A stretch of DNA of 64,000 nucleotides, from the NCBI GenBank assembly GCA_004352715.1, contig SCFE01000060.1, positions 1,181,030 through 1,245,029 on the forward strand, given 5' to 3'. Each line of letters begins with the position of its first letter. Positions within the stretch are counted from its first letter, which is position 1. Shown one piece after another: positions 46,090 through 57,339 of the stretch. The notes below the pieces were generated by a model that saw only the letters and a list, made by a program, of their open reading frames with translations, was not told the origin of the DNA and did no database searches. A program made the position numbers and the translations under genes. This DNA comes from Hofstenia miamia. Taxonomy: Eukaryota > Xenacoelomorpha > Acoela.

Positions 46090-46900
46090 AAAAAGTATAA
46101 TCATTTTAGACATATAATAAAATTAATGAAAATATTTAGCTCTATTTGTCACCATTTTGCAATGTCCAGTTGTATTGAATGAAAAAGATGCCTCTCTATG
46201 TAAATGCTTCCAACACAGGTGTATGTAAGTTTTACACATGTGATAAATTAACAGCCATATTTAGCTCTGTCTGGCACTAATTATGATTTTCTGCACTTTA
46301 TCCATTGAAGAATGTCTTCATGTTATAATGAAAAATGAATGCCTCCATGAGAAAATTCCTTCACAAAAAATGTATGTGCATTTTAATTTATAAGAAGTTA
46401 ATGGAAATATTTAGCTGTCTGTCACTATTTTACAATGCCCAGTTGTATTGAACAAAAAAGAATGCCTCCATGTGAAAATTCCTTCACAAAAATGTATGTG
46501 CATTTTAGACATATAATAAAATTAATGAAAATATTTAGCTCCATTTGTCACCATTTTACAATGTCCAGTTGTATTGAATGAAAAAAATGCCTCTCTATGT
46601 AAATGCCTCCAACACAGGTGTATGTAAGTTTTACACATGTGATAAATTAACAACCATATTTAGCTCTGTCATCCACCAATTATGATTTTCTGCAGTTTAT
46701 CCATTGAAGAATGTCTTCATGCTAGAATGAAAAATAAATGCCTCCATGTGAAAATTCCTTCACAAAAATTTATGTGCATTTTAATTTATAAGAAGTTAAT
46801 GGAAATATTTAGCTGTCTGTCACTATTTTATGATGCCCAGTTGTTTTGAATGAAAAAAGATGCCTCTCTACATAAATGCCTCCTGCTGGATGTTTGTTTG
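46090..46900. repeat. Tandem array, about 400-bp units with 100-bp subunits
   Basis: Two units of about 400 bases (starts near 46,105 and 46,505) share CATATTTAGCTCTGTC, GCCTCCATG and AATTCCTTCACAAAAA in the same order. Each unit is itself built of related 90-110-base subunits with ATGGAAATATTTAGCT and ATGCCCAGTTGT-like blocks. Weaker copies continue to about 47,100. No coding capacity. Confidence 0.75.
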
Positions 46901-47100
46901 TCAACTGAAAACATGTTCTCCCCAGTGCCCCCTCTGTGTGTAATATATTTTTAAAAATGGTATAATCTAATTAATTGAATGATTATTTGTATATAATTTA
47001 GTTTCCACACTCTGCTGAATGTTTGTTCATCAACTGAAAAAAATCATGTTCTCCTCAGTGCTCCCTCTATGTGTAATTTATTTTAAAATGGTATAATTGA

Positions 47101-48279
47101 AATTAATTATATTTTGTTCAAAGTTTATTTAGATCCCCATGTGTTCAAAAAAGAATGTCTCTTTGATGCTAACAAATCTCATACAATATATATATGTAAA
47201 AGAAATTATTTATATATATTTTGCTATGGTTTATTTAGTTTTGCCAACTATACAAATGTTTGTCATCACTGATGATTTGGTTTAAAACATTTAGTCTGTT
47301 TTTTTTCTACCAGAAGAAGAAGACTTGTTCCCATCATATAAAACAATTTCTTTAATTACTCACTCAAAATGAGGTGATACAATTTATTGTGATATTTGAT
47401 TTTAAATGTTATTTAGTCTTTCCGTGAAGTCTCTATGGACTTGCAAGGCTGTTAGCAGCAGATAACCATTGTGTGCATTGTTCCCTCCCAATTCTTACAA
47501 TGTAAAGCCAGTTAACTCTGATCTCAACATATTATGTTCAGTGTGGAAAGTGGAATTACCAATGTTAACCATAGGAGGCAATTAAATCAATCACAGGACA
47601 TATTACCCTTTATATTTGTTAATATCAATTTCTCTGGCTTACAATAATACCATATTAATTTGATATTTAATATTTCAAAAGAAATTGTCTAAAAAATCTT
47701 GATTATTATTTGCATATGCACATGGCATAATTTATTCCCCATTTAATTTTGTGGATGCATAACTCTTATACCAATGCTTAGATATATTTTATTGGGCATT
47801 GTGTGATTCTCAACTTGGTGCATGGGAAATGAAGATGGTGGTTGGTGACAATATATGAACTCACATCAACATTGGCAAATATAAACTAATACAATAGACA
47901 AATTTAATAGTGTCTGATATAGGATTATAATAATCAAAGTGTGGAATAAATTACATTTTTGTCTTGTCTTAAAAATGTTGGTTTTACCATGCCTGCTTAA
48001 ATATCTGGTTTTTATATTTGGAAATTGATGAAATTAGTTTTTAAACTAGAGAATGCATTTTTTACTATAAAAATTTTAAACATTTTATTGTTATCAATTC
48101 TCTTTTTGTTTAATTTCCACATTAAATATTTTCCATGCAAATTATCAAAAAATGGGTTAATAGTTTGTTTGCTTGGAAACAAAAATGTTGTTTTCATAAA
48201 TGAAATAGTGTGTTTTGAAAATGATGTGAAGGCTTTTTGAAAAAATTCCCAAAAAGCAAGTTAAACATTGTACTTGCAA
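47101..48279. other. Noncoding right part of element B
   Basis: AT-rich, no supported gene. Short open stretches at 48,012-48,240 overlap on both strands. Confidence 0.4.
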
Positions 48280-48734
48280 GCTATCGCAATTATGAAAAAT
48301 ATTCATTGGTTGGAAAAAGCGTGATATGATAAATGTGTTAACAAGGAATATTAACAAAAACAAAATGTGGTTTTTTGAAAGTTCCCAAATTACATTGTAT
48401 GTGCAATCATCTGAAATCATGGAAAAAACAAAGTGTAATGTGTGATATAGTCGTGTATATTAACAAACAATGAAATTAGTCATTATATCAAAACAGTGTA
48501 AACTAAATTGTTGGCCCCAACATGTAAATGAATCACCACAAAAATCAATTAAAAAACTGAGATGAATCAATTAGCACCTGCCAGAAATACACTAGTGCCT
48601 GTCAAAAAACCTGATGAGTCACTAATTAAATCATCTTTGCCAATATTCACAGTCTGTCACGTGACATGTGACGTCATGAGCTCTAGACCAATCAGAACCG
48701 TTTTTGCGGGCTACTCTTTACTCAGCTATTACTA
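48280..48734 (-). repeat. Right terminal inverted repeat of element B
   Basis: Reverse-complement partner of 35,165-35,650; ends GGGCTACTCTTTACTCAGC then TATTACTACT, followed by the GGTGTA target duplication. Confidence 0.9.
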
Positions 48735-49805
48735 CTGGTGTAGTACATGTGTGAGTGCATGAGTTAAATTTTAATAAAAAGTCTAAAAATGGGGCTGGAT
48801 GTGTAAACTTACAGAAATACTTGTAGAAAAATAAAAAACTAGTAAATTTGATCAGGTATTTTGGAGAAAGCAAATTATACTTTTGTACATAAGTACTAGT
48901 TTGTTGTTTATCACATTGCAATGTTGTCCAGACGGCAAGGTTAAATGTTGTGGTTAATTGCTCAATTCTGTTAATTGTGATTCCATTAAGTAGTAATTTA
49001 ATTGTATCTACTTGTTTTATTTCACCATTATTTATTGCAAGATGGATAATATTGGAAATACTTTTGCATTCATTTGGAGAAAATATAGTGAATTGCGTTT
49101 TTGTAAGATTTATAGTTAAAAAGTTTTTATTAAAATATTGTTGCAATATAATTAGATTTTTTTAAAATACATTTGTAGCAGCATAGGGATTGCTGTGCTC
49201 AACAGCAGTGCATGTGTCATCAGCATATTGGTAATTTGTACAACCATCAGTGTATATCTGCAGGTCATTAACATATAAGTTAAATAAAAGAGGTCCCATT
49301 ATAGATCCATGCAGTATGCCATTATAGGGACTAACCAATCAGAATATGTATTAACAATTTTTACTTGTTGTCTTCTTTCACTTAGGAAACTTTTTATTAA
49401 TTCAATGCTATGCACATCAAAGCCATAGGATTTCTGTTTTTAATACAAAATTTGATGATTTATGTTGTTGAAGGCCTTGCTGAGATCTAATAAGGCAACA
49501 GCAGTACATTTCTTTTCAATAAGACTAAGACTTACTTTTTCAGTTAATGCTAATAAAGCATCAACAGTAGAAGTAGAACATTTATATCTGAAACCATATT
49601 GATTTTCCAAAAGAATATGTTTATCTTGTAAATATTCATTAATTTGCTTGCAGAGGAGCTTTTCAAAAATCTTTGCCAGGGAATTTGTGACAGATATGGG
49701 ATGGTAATTTCAACAATTCAATGGATCACCTTTTTTATAAACAGGTGTGATATGGGATACTTTTAATATTTTGGGGAAACATTTGCAAGTAATACAGGAG
49801 TTAAA
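48735..49805 (-). pseudogene. RT1 non-LTR element, 5' part with reverse transcriptase
   Basis: On the minus strand, from 49,805 downward, it reads KILKVSHITPVYKKGD, NYHPISVTNSLAKIFEKLL, ENQYGFRYKCSTSTVDALL, AVALLDLSKAFNNINHQIL, SIMGPLLFNLYVNDLQ and NYQYADDTCTAV. These are consecutive blocks of a CR1/Jockey-like reverse transcriptase, including both catalytic regions (DLSKAF and YADD). It continues as the intact 142-codon frame at 48,718-49,146 and then, across element B, at 35,164. Stops are present. The endonuclease part is missing, so RT1 was 5'-truncated when it inserted into the replication gene of provirus A. Confidence 0.85.
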
Positions 49806-52472
49806 TATTAAAAGAAAGGATAAACTAAAGATATTTTAAGAACTGAACTGTATAAATTTGTATTAAATTGTCCAATGATATCTTCAAATGAATTAGTGAA
49901 CTGGCTTAAAGCTTGTCATAGAAATGTTAGCATTCATGCTTTTAACCCAATGTATAGAAAGTTTATTTCATATAAAAATAATTCCTCAGATATAACATTA
50001 GTGTATATTGTGAAAGATAATCATTTTTGTTAATGTATTACCTGAATGTGTTAGTATTGTGGAGGTTCTGCAATTCTATACAGAAAATTTCTGTTACTAC
50101 TATTGGAATAGCAGAGGTATTCTAGACAGATTTTTAGACAACAATTAAAATATGATAGTTTTAAACACATCATATGATGAGTGAAGACTGATATGTAATA
50201 AATTATTTGAAATTTGCATAACCTATAATTTCATTTGGTCAAATCAATCTTATACAAGTCTTGCTAATAATTTATTTGAACAACAAAATGGGTACATTCC
50301 AGAATCACAATATTATGATGTAACAAAGCAGACATTAGACAATTTTTACTTTAAGGCACTACAATGGCTTTCACATGAATTCATAGATTCTGTTTATAAT
50401 TTAGTAGTTTGTATAGATATATGTAAGTGCTATTCTTCAGCATTTTACAAAAATGAGGATCCAATTCATGTTTATACTATACATGATAAAATTACTAAAT
50501 TCTTAGAAAATGATAAATAACATTTTGTTTTATATAAAGGAGAATTCTATATTGATAAAATAGATCTTTGTCATGCTTTAGATATAGGCAGTTCCAAAAA
50601 AATAGAAGCTGGTTTCTATTCATACACCTTAACAAAATATTTAATAAATAAATGGAAGATGCCAATTTCTAATATTAAATATAAATTATTAGCAAAGAAG
50701 GTTCTAAAATCAGAAATGTTTTAGTATTTTATAAAATATATTTTTGATACTCTTCCAGAAAAAGAATCTAAAACTTTAGCTAACAGTTCTATTAGAGAAT
50801 TAGGTAGAAAATACAATAAGACTAACTGTGGCTTCAAATGTGCTGAATATGAAACTGCAATGTATTGTTGGACTGAGGCAATGATTTCAAAAAAGAATAT
50901 AAATATTCACAAATTAGACAATATATACACAATTAAGGAGCAAACATGTGGACAAATATTTCAGGACAACACATCTATAAATGGTTTTGTTATATCTAAT
51001 TCAATTTTGCAATGCTTGAAATTGATAGATTACACTTTTACAATAGATTCAAAATTAAATGCAATAAATACAGATGAAATATATATCACTAATCCTTAAA
51101 AAAATATGAATACAAGAAAGTTATTACATTTACTTCCTCATACATTGTCAAACCACTTGTGTATAAAGATGATGTAACATATTTTGAAAAGCATTATAGT
51201 GAAAACTTAGACATAGAATCAAATATTTGTGAAGATGGAAATGGAACAATTTATGTAGGACTACTAAGTTATGTGAACTTGTTCAAAATAGTAAATATCT
51301 AATTGTTTTTACATATAGGAGCAATTAAAAACATAAGAAGAAGATTAAAGGCTATTAATAAAATTTGCTATACATTTTATATTTATTTTTCTGAATATGG
51401 CTAAAACAAATTAGAAGATTTAATGAACAAGGAGATATTTATAGATGAATTCTCTATGGTGCTAAGTAAATGGATTTCAAAAATTTATCAAGGCTTTCTT
51501 CAATATGGATATACTGTTAATATGTATGGTGATCCAAATCAATGCCCACCTGTAGAAAGCTATTCTTCAATTAAGTATAATTACTTGATGTTGCCCACAA
51601 TTAAGGAAATGTGCCCAACTAAAAAAATATTGAATTACAAAGAAGAAACTGGTAGGTATGATACAAAAACTTACAATATGTTAAAATCATTACTATAAAA
51701 AAATTGAAGGGCAATTTAATGAGATAAAACTTTTGTTTTGAAATATATGTTTTCTAAACAAAACAAGAAAACTAGTTACAAATGAATCCTGTAAAGAATT
51801 TATTTAAAAGAAAGAACATTGCCTCCTTGATGAGAAACTTCCTTTAGAAGTAAAATTCAAATATAATAATGGCATTAAAATATATAAAGTATGTCAAGGT
51901 ATGCCTGTAAGGGCTACAAGTAAATATGAAAAACCAACAGATATTTAATACCATGGAATTTAAAATAGATGAAATACAAAATGAATACATTAAATTAAAT
52001 AATGATTTAACATTTACTGTTGATGATATCAGAAAGAATTTTATTCCCTCATTTTGGTTAACAGTATATAAATTTCAAGGATGTGACATCAATGAACTTT
52101 ATAATATATATGATGCAAATGTGATGAATAAAAAAAGTATATACTGCTTTATCTAGAACAACAAAGTTTGAATATATTCACTTAAACCATTCACATATAC
52201 ATAAAGAATTTAAAAATCATCAAATGGCTAATTTTCAATTATGTAATGCTAAGTTTAATAGTGACTATAAAAAAGGAAAGATATATAAAGTAGAATTTGA
52301 AAATTCAAAAAAAATTTGCATTGAATCAACTTGTAATAGTTTGGAAGCAAGGGTTATTCAGCATTTAAGATCAAAAGATAGTCAAGTAAATATATATTCA
52401 ATGAAGAGTAAATGTAAACCAAAAATCTCTTTGATTATTGATGCTCCTTTAAAAGATAAAAAATGCTGGTAG
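49806..52472 (+). pseudogene. Replication protein of provirus A: SF1 helicase with GIY-YIG-like C-terminus
   Basis: Resumes the gene begun at 34,239. ELVNWLKACHRNVSIHAFNP and VVCIDICKCYSSAFYKNEDP (about 50,400-50,455, an acidic DxxKCY motif of unknown role) precede the helicase. Helicase blocks: EIFIDEFSMV (Walker B, 51,430), MYGDPNQCPPVE (motif III, 51,525), FWLTVYKFQG (motif V, about 52,050) and TALSRTTKFEYIHL (motif VI, about 52,145). A Walker A lysine is not recognisable in the decayed stretch near 51,240. The last 80 codons (52,224-52,472) include GKIYKVEF, then ESTCNSLEARVIQHL and KPKISLIIDAPLKDK, the pattern of a GIY-YIG endonuclease, with Glu where the second-motif Gly is usual. Several stops and frameshifts. 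A role in DNA replication of A is inferred. Confidence 0.7.
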
Positions 52473-52847
52473 AGATTGAAAAAGGATATATCAAGGATTT
52501 TATATTTTATATTTTTAAATATTGAGAGAATCTGTTAAATGTGCAACACAATAAAAAAACTTAAAAACAAAAAGCAATAGTGTATAAATGTGAAATGGAA
52601 AAGGAAGAAGAAATAAGAAAAAGAGAGAACAAGAATCAAAACAATTGTAAAAAAATGAATGACAAAATTAAAATAAAACTCTATAAAGGAAAGCATTATC
52701 ATTTAACTGAAAGTTATAAGAAAACAGGATCAAACAGCAGCTTTTAAGAATATTCAAAATAAGAAACAAAACTTTATCAAAACAATTATGAAGGATTACT
52801 AATTTTGTTTTATCCAACTATTAAATTAAGCAGGATATCCTGACCAC
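52473..52847. other. Spacer between the convergent replication and integrase genes of A
   Basis: Lysine- and asparagine-coded AT-rich sequence without a supported gene. The two genes end facing each other here. Confidence 0.4.
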
Positions 52848-52974
52848 TTAGCAAATGAGAGTCCATTCTTTTTCCTTAATATTTTTTTCAATTCTAAAAA
52901 TATCCTGATCAGTTTTTTGAAATTCATAAAATGATCCTTGTATTTCTTCATCAGCTAAATCCTTTAATTTTTAT

Positions 52975-52980
52975 GTTATA
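52975..52980. repeat. Target duplication of element C, left copy
   Basis: GTTATA, repeated exactly at 55,157-55,162. Confidence 0.9.
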
Positions 52981-53597
52981 AGTAGTTAAGATGGGCAGAA
53001 GCCCTCCCCATTGGGACACCCTGAAGTGCTCGTAACACCCCATGACTTTTTGCCACATGGAAGTGAAGTGATTTGATTGGACGCCATCTAGCGACGAAAT
53101 ATTTTTGACAAAACTTAATTGAGCATAATAATTTTTTGACGAAAATTTTATTTTTGTTTTCTATGATTTGGGCAAAGTGATATAATTGATGACAAGAAAC
53201 GTTTTGACAAAACTAAGTTGAACAAATTGATTTTTGACGCAGTTTTTATTTTTTGATTTTTAGATCTTGGTAAAGTGATATAATTGATGATAAGAAACGT
53301 TTTGACAAAACTAAATTGAGCAAATTAATTTTTTGACGAGGTTTTTATTTTTTAGGTACACTGACATATTTGCTTCTGTTAATATAGTTATGACATGTTC
53401 ATTGTAACAGTGTTTTTAATTATGCAACACTCTGTATTAAGGAATATATTTCATAGATATAAAACCCAACACTTGGGTATAACATTTTATATTTTGTATA
53501 GACCTATATTTCAACATACATTATTAATCAAAGATACAGTATGCAAAGAACAGAATATAGGTCTATATTCATCAATTGTGTATAATTTGTGCTAAAT
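52981..53597 (+). repeat. Left inverted arm of element C
   Basis: Reverse complement of 54,598-55,156 with few differences. Inside are three related units of about 100 bases carrying TTTTGACAAAACT, TTTTTTGACG and AAAGTGATATAATTGATGA. A 66-codon open stretch (53,395-53,595) lies at the inner end; its copy in the other arm is similar. No family recognised for it. Confidence 0.88.
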
Positions 53598-54597
53598 NNN
53601 NNNNNNNNNNNNNNNNNNNNNNNNNNNNNNNNNNNNNNNNNNNNNNNNNNNNNNNNNNNNNNNNNNNNNNNNNNNNNNNNNNNNNNNNNNNNNNNNNNNN
53701 NNNNNNNNNNNNNNNNNNNNNNNNNNNNNNNNNNNNNNNNNNNNNNNNNNNNNNNNNNNNNNNNNNNNNNNNNNNNNNNNNNNNNNNNNNNNNNNNNNNN
53801 NNNNNNNNNNNNNNNNNNNNNNNNNNNNNNNNNNNNNNNNNNNNNNNNNNNNNNNNNNNNNNNNNNNNNNNNNNNNNNNNNNNNNNNNNNNNNNNNNNNN
53901 NNNNNNNNNNNNNNNNNNNNNNNNNNNNNNNNNNNNNNNNNNNNNNNNNNNNNNNNNNNNNNNNNNNNNNNNNNNNNNNNNNNNNNNNNNNNNNNNNNNN
54001 NNNNNNNNNNNNNNNNNNNNNNNNNNNNNNNNNNNNNNNNNNNNNNNNNNNNNNNNNNNNNNNNNNNNNNNNNNNNNNNNNNNNNNNNNNNNNNNNNNNN
54101 NNNNNNNNNNNNNNNNNNNNNNNNNNNNNNNNNNNNNNNNNNNNNNNNNNNNNNNNNNNNNNNNNNNNNNNNNNNNNNNNNNNNNNNNNNNNNNNNNNNN
54201 NNNNNNNNNNNNNNNNNNNNNNNNNNNNNNNNNNNNNNNNNNNNNNNNNNNNNNNNNNNNNNNNNNNNNNNNNNNNNNNNNNNNNNNNNNNNNNNNNNNN
54301 NNNNNNNNNNNNNNNNNNNNNNNNNNNNNNNNNNNNNNNNNNNNNNNNNNNNNNNNNNNNNNNNNNNNNNNNNNNNNNNNNNNNNNNNNNNNNNNNNNNN
54401 NNNNNNNNNNNNNNNNNNNNNNNNNNNNNNNNNNNNNNNNNNNNNNNNNNNNNNNNNNNNNNNNNNNNNNNNNNNNNNNNNNNNNNNNNNNNNNNNNNNN
54501 NNNNNNNNNNNNNNNNNNNNNNNNNNNNNNNNNNNNNNNNNNNNNNNNNNNNNNNNNNNNNNNNNNNNNNNNNNNNNNNNNNNNNNNNNNNNNNNNN
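53598..54597. other. Assembly gap, exactly 1000 N
   Basis: Placeholder gap inside element C, placed between its two inverted arms. Confidence 0.98.
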
Positions 54598-55156
54598 TGT
54601 ATCTTTGATTAATAATGTATGTTGAAACATACGTCTATACAAAATATAAAATGTTATACCCAAGTGTTGGGTTTTATATCTATGAATTATTTTCCTTAAT
54701 ACAGAGTGTTGCATAATTATAAACACTGTTACAATGAACATGTCATAACTATATTAACAGAAGCAAATATGTCAGTGTACCTAAAAAATAAGAACCTTGT
54801 CAAAAAATTAATTTGCTCAATTTCGTTTTGTCAAAACATTGCTTATCATCAATTATATCACTTTACCAAGATCTAGAAATCAAAAAATAAAAACTGCGTC
54901 AAAAAATCAATTTGTTCAACTTGGTTTTGTCAAAACGTTTCTTGTCATCAATTATATCACTTTGCCCAAATCATAGAAAACAAAAATAAAATTTTCGTCA
55001 AAAAATTATTATGTTCAATTAAGTTTTGTCAAAAATATTTCGTTGCTAGATGGCGTCCAATCAAATCACTTCACTTCCATGTGGCAAAAAGTCATGGGGT
55101 GTTACGAGCACTTCAGGGTGTCCCAATGGGGAGGGCTTCTGCCCATCTTAACTACT
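54598..55156 (-). repeat. Right inverted arm of element C
   Basis: Partner of 52,981-53,597; ends GCCCATCTTAACTACT before the GTTATA duplication. The apparent C-terminal residues GRSPPHWDTLKCS joined to the integrase frame here are encoded by this arm and are not part of the original gene. Confidence 0.88.
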
Positions 55157-55743
55157 GTTATATGGTCTGTTAATTTTATTTTATCAATAACAAATATTTC
55201 CTCAGTCCAGTTTAGAGTATAACCTTTATCAAAAACTTCCCTTTTAAGTTTACTTATTCTAACTTTATCACCTACTTTAAATTTAGCTCTAAGGGTACTA
55301 ATGTGCCTACCTCTATTTCCCAAATTGTTGTAAACCTAATCTTTTTTGATGCATCAATTGGAGTCATTTTTATAGAGCTATGTTTTGTATTATTGTATTT
55401 TTTTTAAAATTTCAGGAAGTATGTATAAATATTGTGTATGATTTTGTTTTGTGAACTCTTTCCACATTTTGTTTTTAATTGTCCTATTAAATCCTTCAAC
55501 AATTGAATTCTTTTCAAGATTTTCTGTTGAGTACATCTTTATTTTATATTTGTCACATAGTTCTTAAGTATTTTTATTATAAAACTCCTTTCCTTTATCA
55601 ACCTATAGAAATTTTGGAATTTATAGTAAAAACTGTTTGTAATGCATTTCTAAGAGTAGGTCCAGTCTTATCTTTTAAAGGAATAATCCATCCATACTTT
55701 GAAAATGCATCTATAATCATAAATAAATATTTATAACCCTTAT

Positions 55744-56638
55744 TGTAGAATCACTGGCTGGGAACTCTAATTGCACTACAGAACTCATTGTCATGGCAGA
55801 AGGTTGCTGAAGTAACATCATCATAACAGCCTCAATTTCATTAAATTAATATAGAGAAATGTTAGAATAAACATTGGTAATTCATCCAAGTAACTAGTAC
55901 TGTTTTAGGTAAACTCCAGGATGACCAATTTGTATGGCTTCCAGCTGAAGTGCTGTCTATAAAGAGAAGTGTTTAACTTGAGTGATTGGTGCTACCCTAA
56001 TTGTCTCAACATTTATTATCTATCTCAGTACAAAAATAAACAACTCATTTGTTTTATTATCTCTCAGCTCACTAAATAAGAGCATGTAGTTGCCATGCAT
56101 TTGCATTAACCAATGGTATAATATCATCACAGTGTAATCAATTATTGGTGCATGTACTTGTTGAAATTGAATGAAGGATTTATTAATTCTATACATAGCC
56201 ATACACATAACCTAATGCAGTCCACAATTTGGGCTTTGCTTACTGTCTGAATTGCTAGGTATTGTGTGAGTACTTGAAGAAAGTACTCCCAAATTGTTAC
56301 CAGAACTTACACAAATATTATCATATTGAACAAGAAGTTACTAAATAAAAAGGTAGACTGAAGGTGAAGCTAGATAAATTCTATTGACCATTTTCTACAC
56401 CATTTCTCATTTTATACAGTGTAAATCATTACCTGTTTTTGTTTACAACGTAATATCATGCAATTATCATGTTTCCCTTGCAATTTAATTTGAGCAATAA
56501 CACTATATAGCACCTAAGTGAGGGGACATTAAACTGTTATTTCAAACTAAAATCAAAATAAAGGCTTGCATTATATTGACGTCATTATAAATAAAAAATC
56601 AAAAAATAATAATTACAAAATCCCTGAGTGACTCTACA
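55744..56638 (-). mobile_element. 0.9-kb MITE in the integrase gene
   Basis: Inverted relative to a second copy at 62,812-63,735. Ends are TGTAGAATCACTGG (left) and, reversed, TGTAGAGTCACTCAGG (right). On the coding strand the flanks are GGAATAA before and ATAAGGG after, so a short duplication (ATAA or AATAA) is likely. It separates RW(N) from KGYKYLL of the integrase. Shared internal blocks with the other copy include CCCAAATTGTGGACTG and GATTACACTGTGATGATATTAT. No coding capacity. Confidence 0.8.
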
Positions 56639-57339
56639 TTATTCCACCTGATAAATTTTTGCATACCAACTAAGTCAGCCCAACAAATTTCATCTATTTA
56701 TGTTACAATTACATGCCTTCTCTTGAATTTTTTTCTAAGAGTTTTGTGAAGTTCATTAGCTAAGGTTTCCTGTGGCAGAAGATCTTTCTCTATTAAATTC
56801 AAGTTTTTTTGGTTCACTTTGGAAACCCAGTCCCCAAACCCAAACCTAACATTTGTTTTGAGCCAATAACATTTGAAAATTTTTAGGTTTAACATTTCTT
56901 AAATTATTCAAAATTTGTTTATTATGGTTAGATTTATTTTGAGTTTTAATTTCAAATACCCTTAGGTGAGCTAAGCTCTCCCTTTTGTGTGTTAGCATAG
57001 CATAAATCATGTTCTCTAGAAACATTATCAATTTGATTATATGGTTTTACATTATTTTTCAATTGCTTCTGTAAAGGATTATGTGGTTCAGTATGTTTAG
57101 GATTTGGAAGTGTGAAACTTGATTTTGGTCTTGGAAGATAGCCAATTGCTTTATGAATATCAAGACTTCCACCATTGGAAGCATTACTTCTCTTAGTACC
57201 AATGAATTGTGTGTTTTTACTTCCACAATTGCTACAAATTGTTTTAAGAATATTTCTTCCTTTTTTTAAAATTAATTGTCCTGAACCTGAAATAGAACCT
57301 GTTAGTTTCTTTTTTTAGCACAGTATGTTAAATTTCTTA

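Larger units (their letters stand above)
35165..48734. mobile_element. Polinton/Maverick element B, complete, about 11.6 kb after artefact removal
   Basis: The ends AGTAGTAATAGC and GCTATTACTACT are part of long imperfect inverted repeats of about 480-500 bp, and perfect 6-bp duplications (GGTGTA) flank them. It carries a broken Polinton PolB on the plus strand plus several small unknown frames. I see no integrase, ATPase, protease or capsid genes, so it was probably mobilised by another Polinton. Four single-N joints with repeated flanks inflate its length by about 2.0 kb. It is inserted in RT1, which is itself inserted in provirus A. Confidence 0.88.
52981..55156. mobile_element. TIR element C (Polinton-like ends), core in gap
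   Basis: Starts AGTAGTTAAGATGGGC and ends with its inverse; flanked by the 6-bp duplication GTTATA. Long inverted arms (52,981-53,597 and 54,598-55,156) face a 1000-N gap, so the interior and true length are unknown. The AGTAGT start and 6-bp duplication resemble element B and Polintons in general. It interrupts the integrase gene of provirus A: the protein reads through on both sides once C is ignored. Confidence 0.8.

Noticed and set aside
46090-46900. CRISPR-like array
   Set aside because: Units are about 100 and 400 bases, imperfect, without unique spacers, in a eukaryotic transposon.
52981-55156. Two A-type proviruses joined head to tail across the 54-kb gap
   Set aside because: The integrase reading frame on the right continues at 52,848-52,974 on the left and exact GTTATA duplications flank the inverted arms, so the arms belong to an element inserted into a single provirus.
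55102-55156. Integrase C-terminus GRSPPHWDTLKCS as a conserved protein end
   Set aside because: It is encoded by the inverted arm of element C; the original C-terminus lies beyond C.
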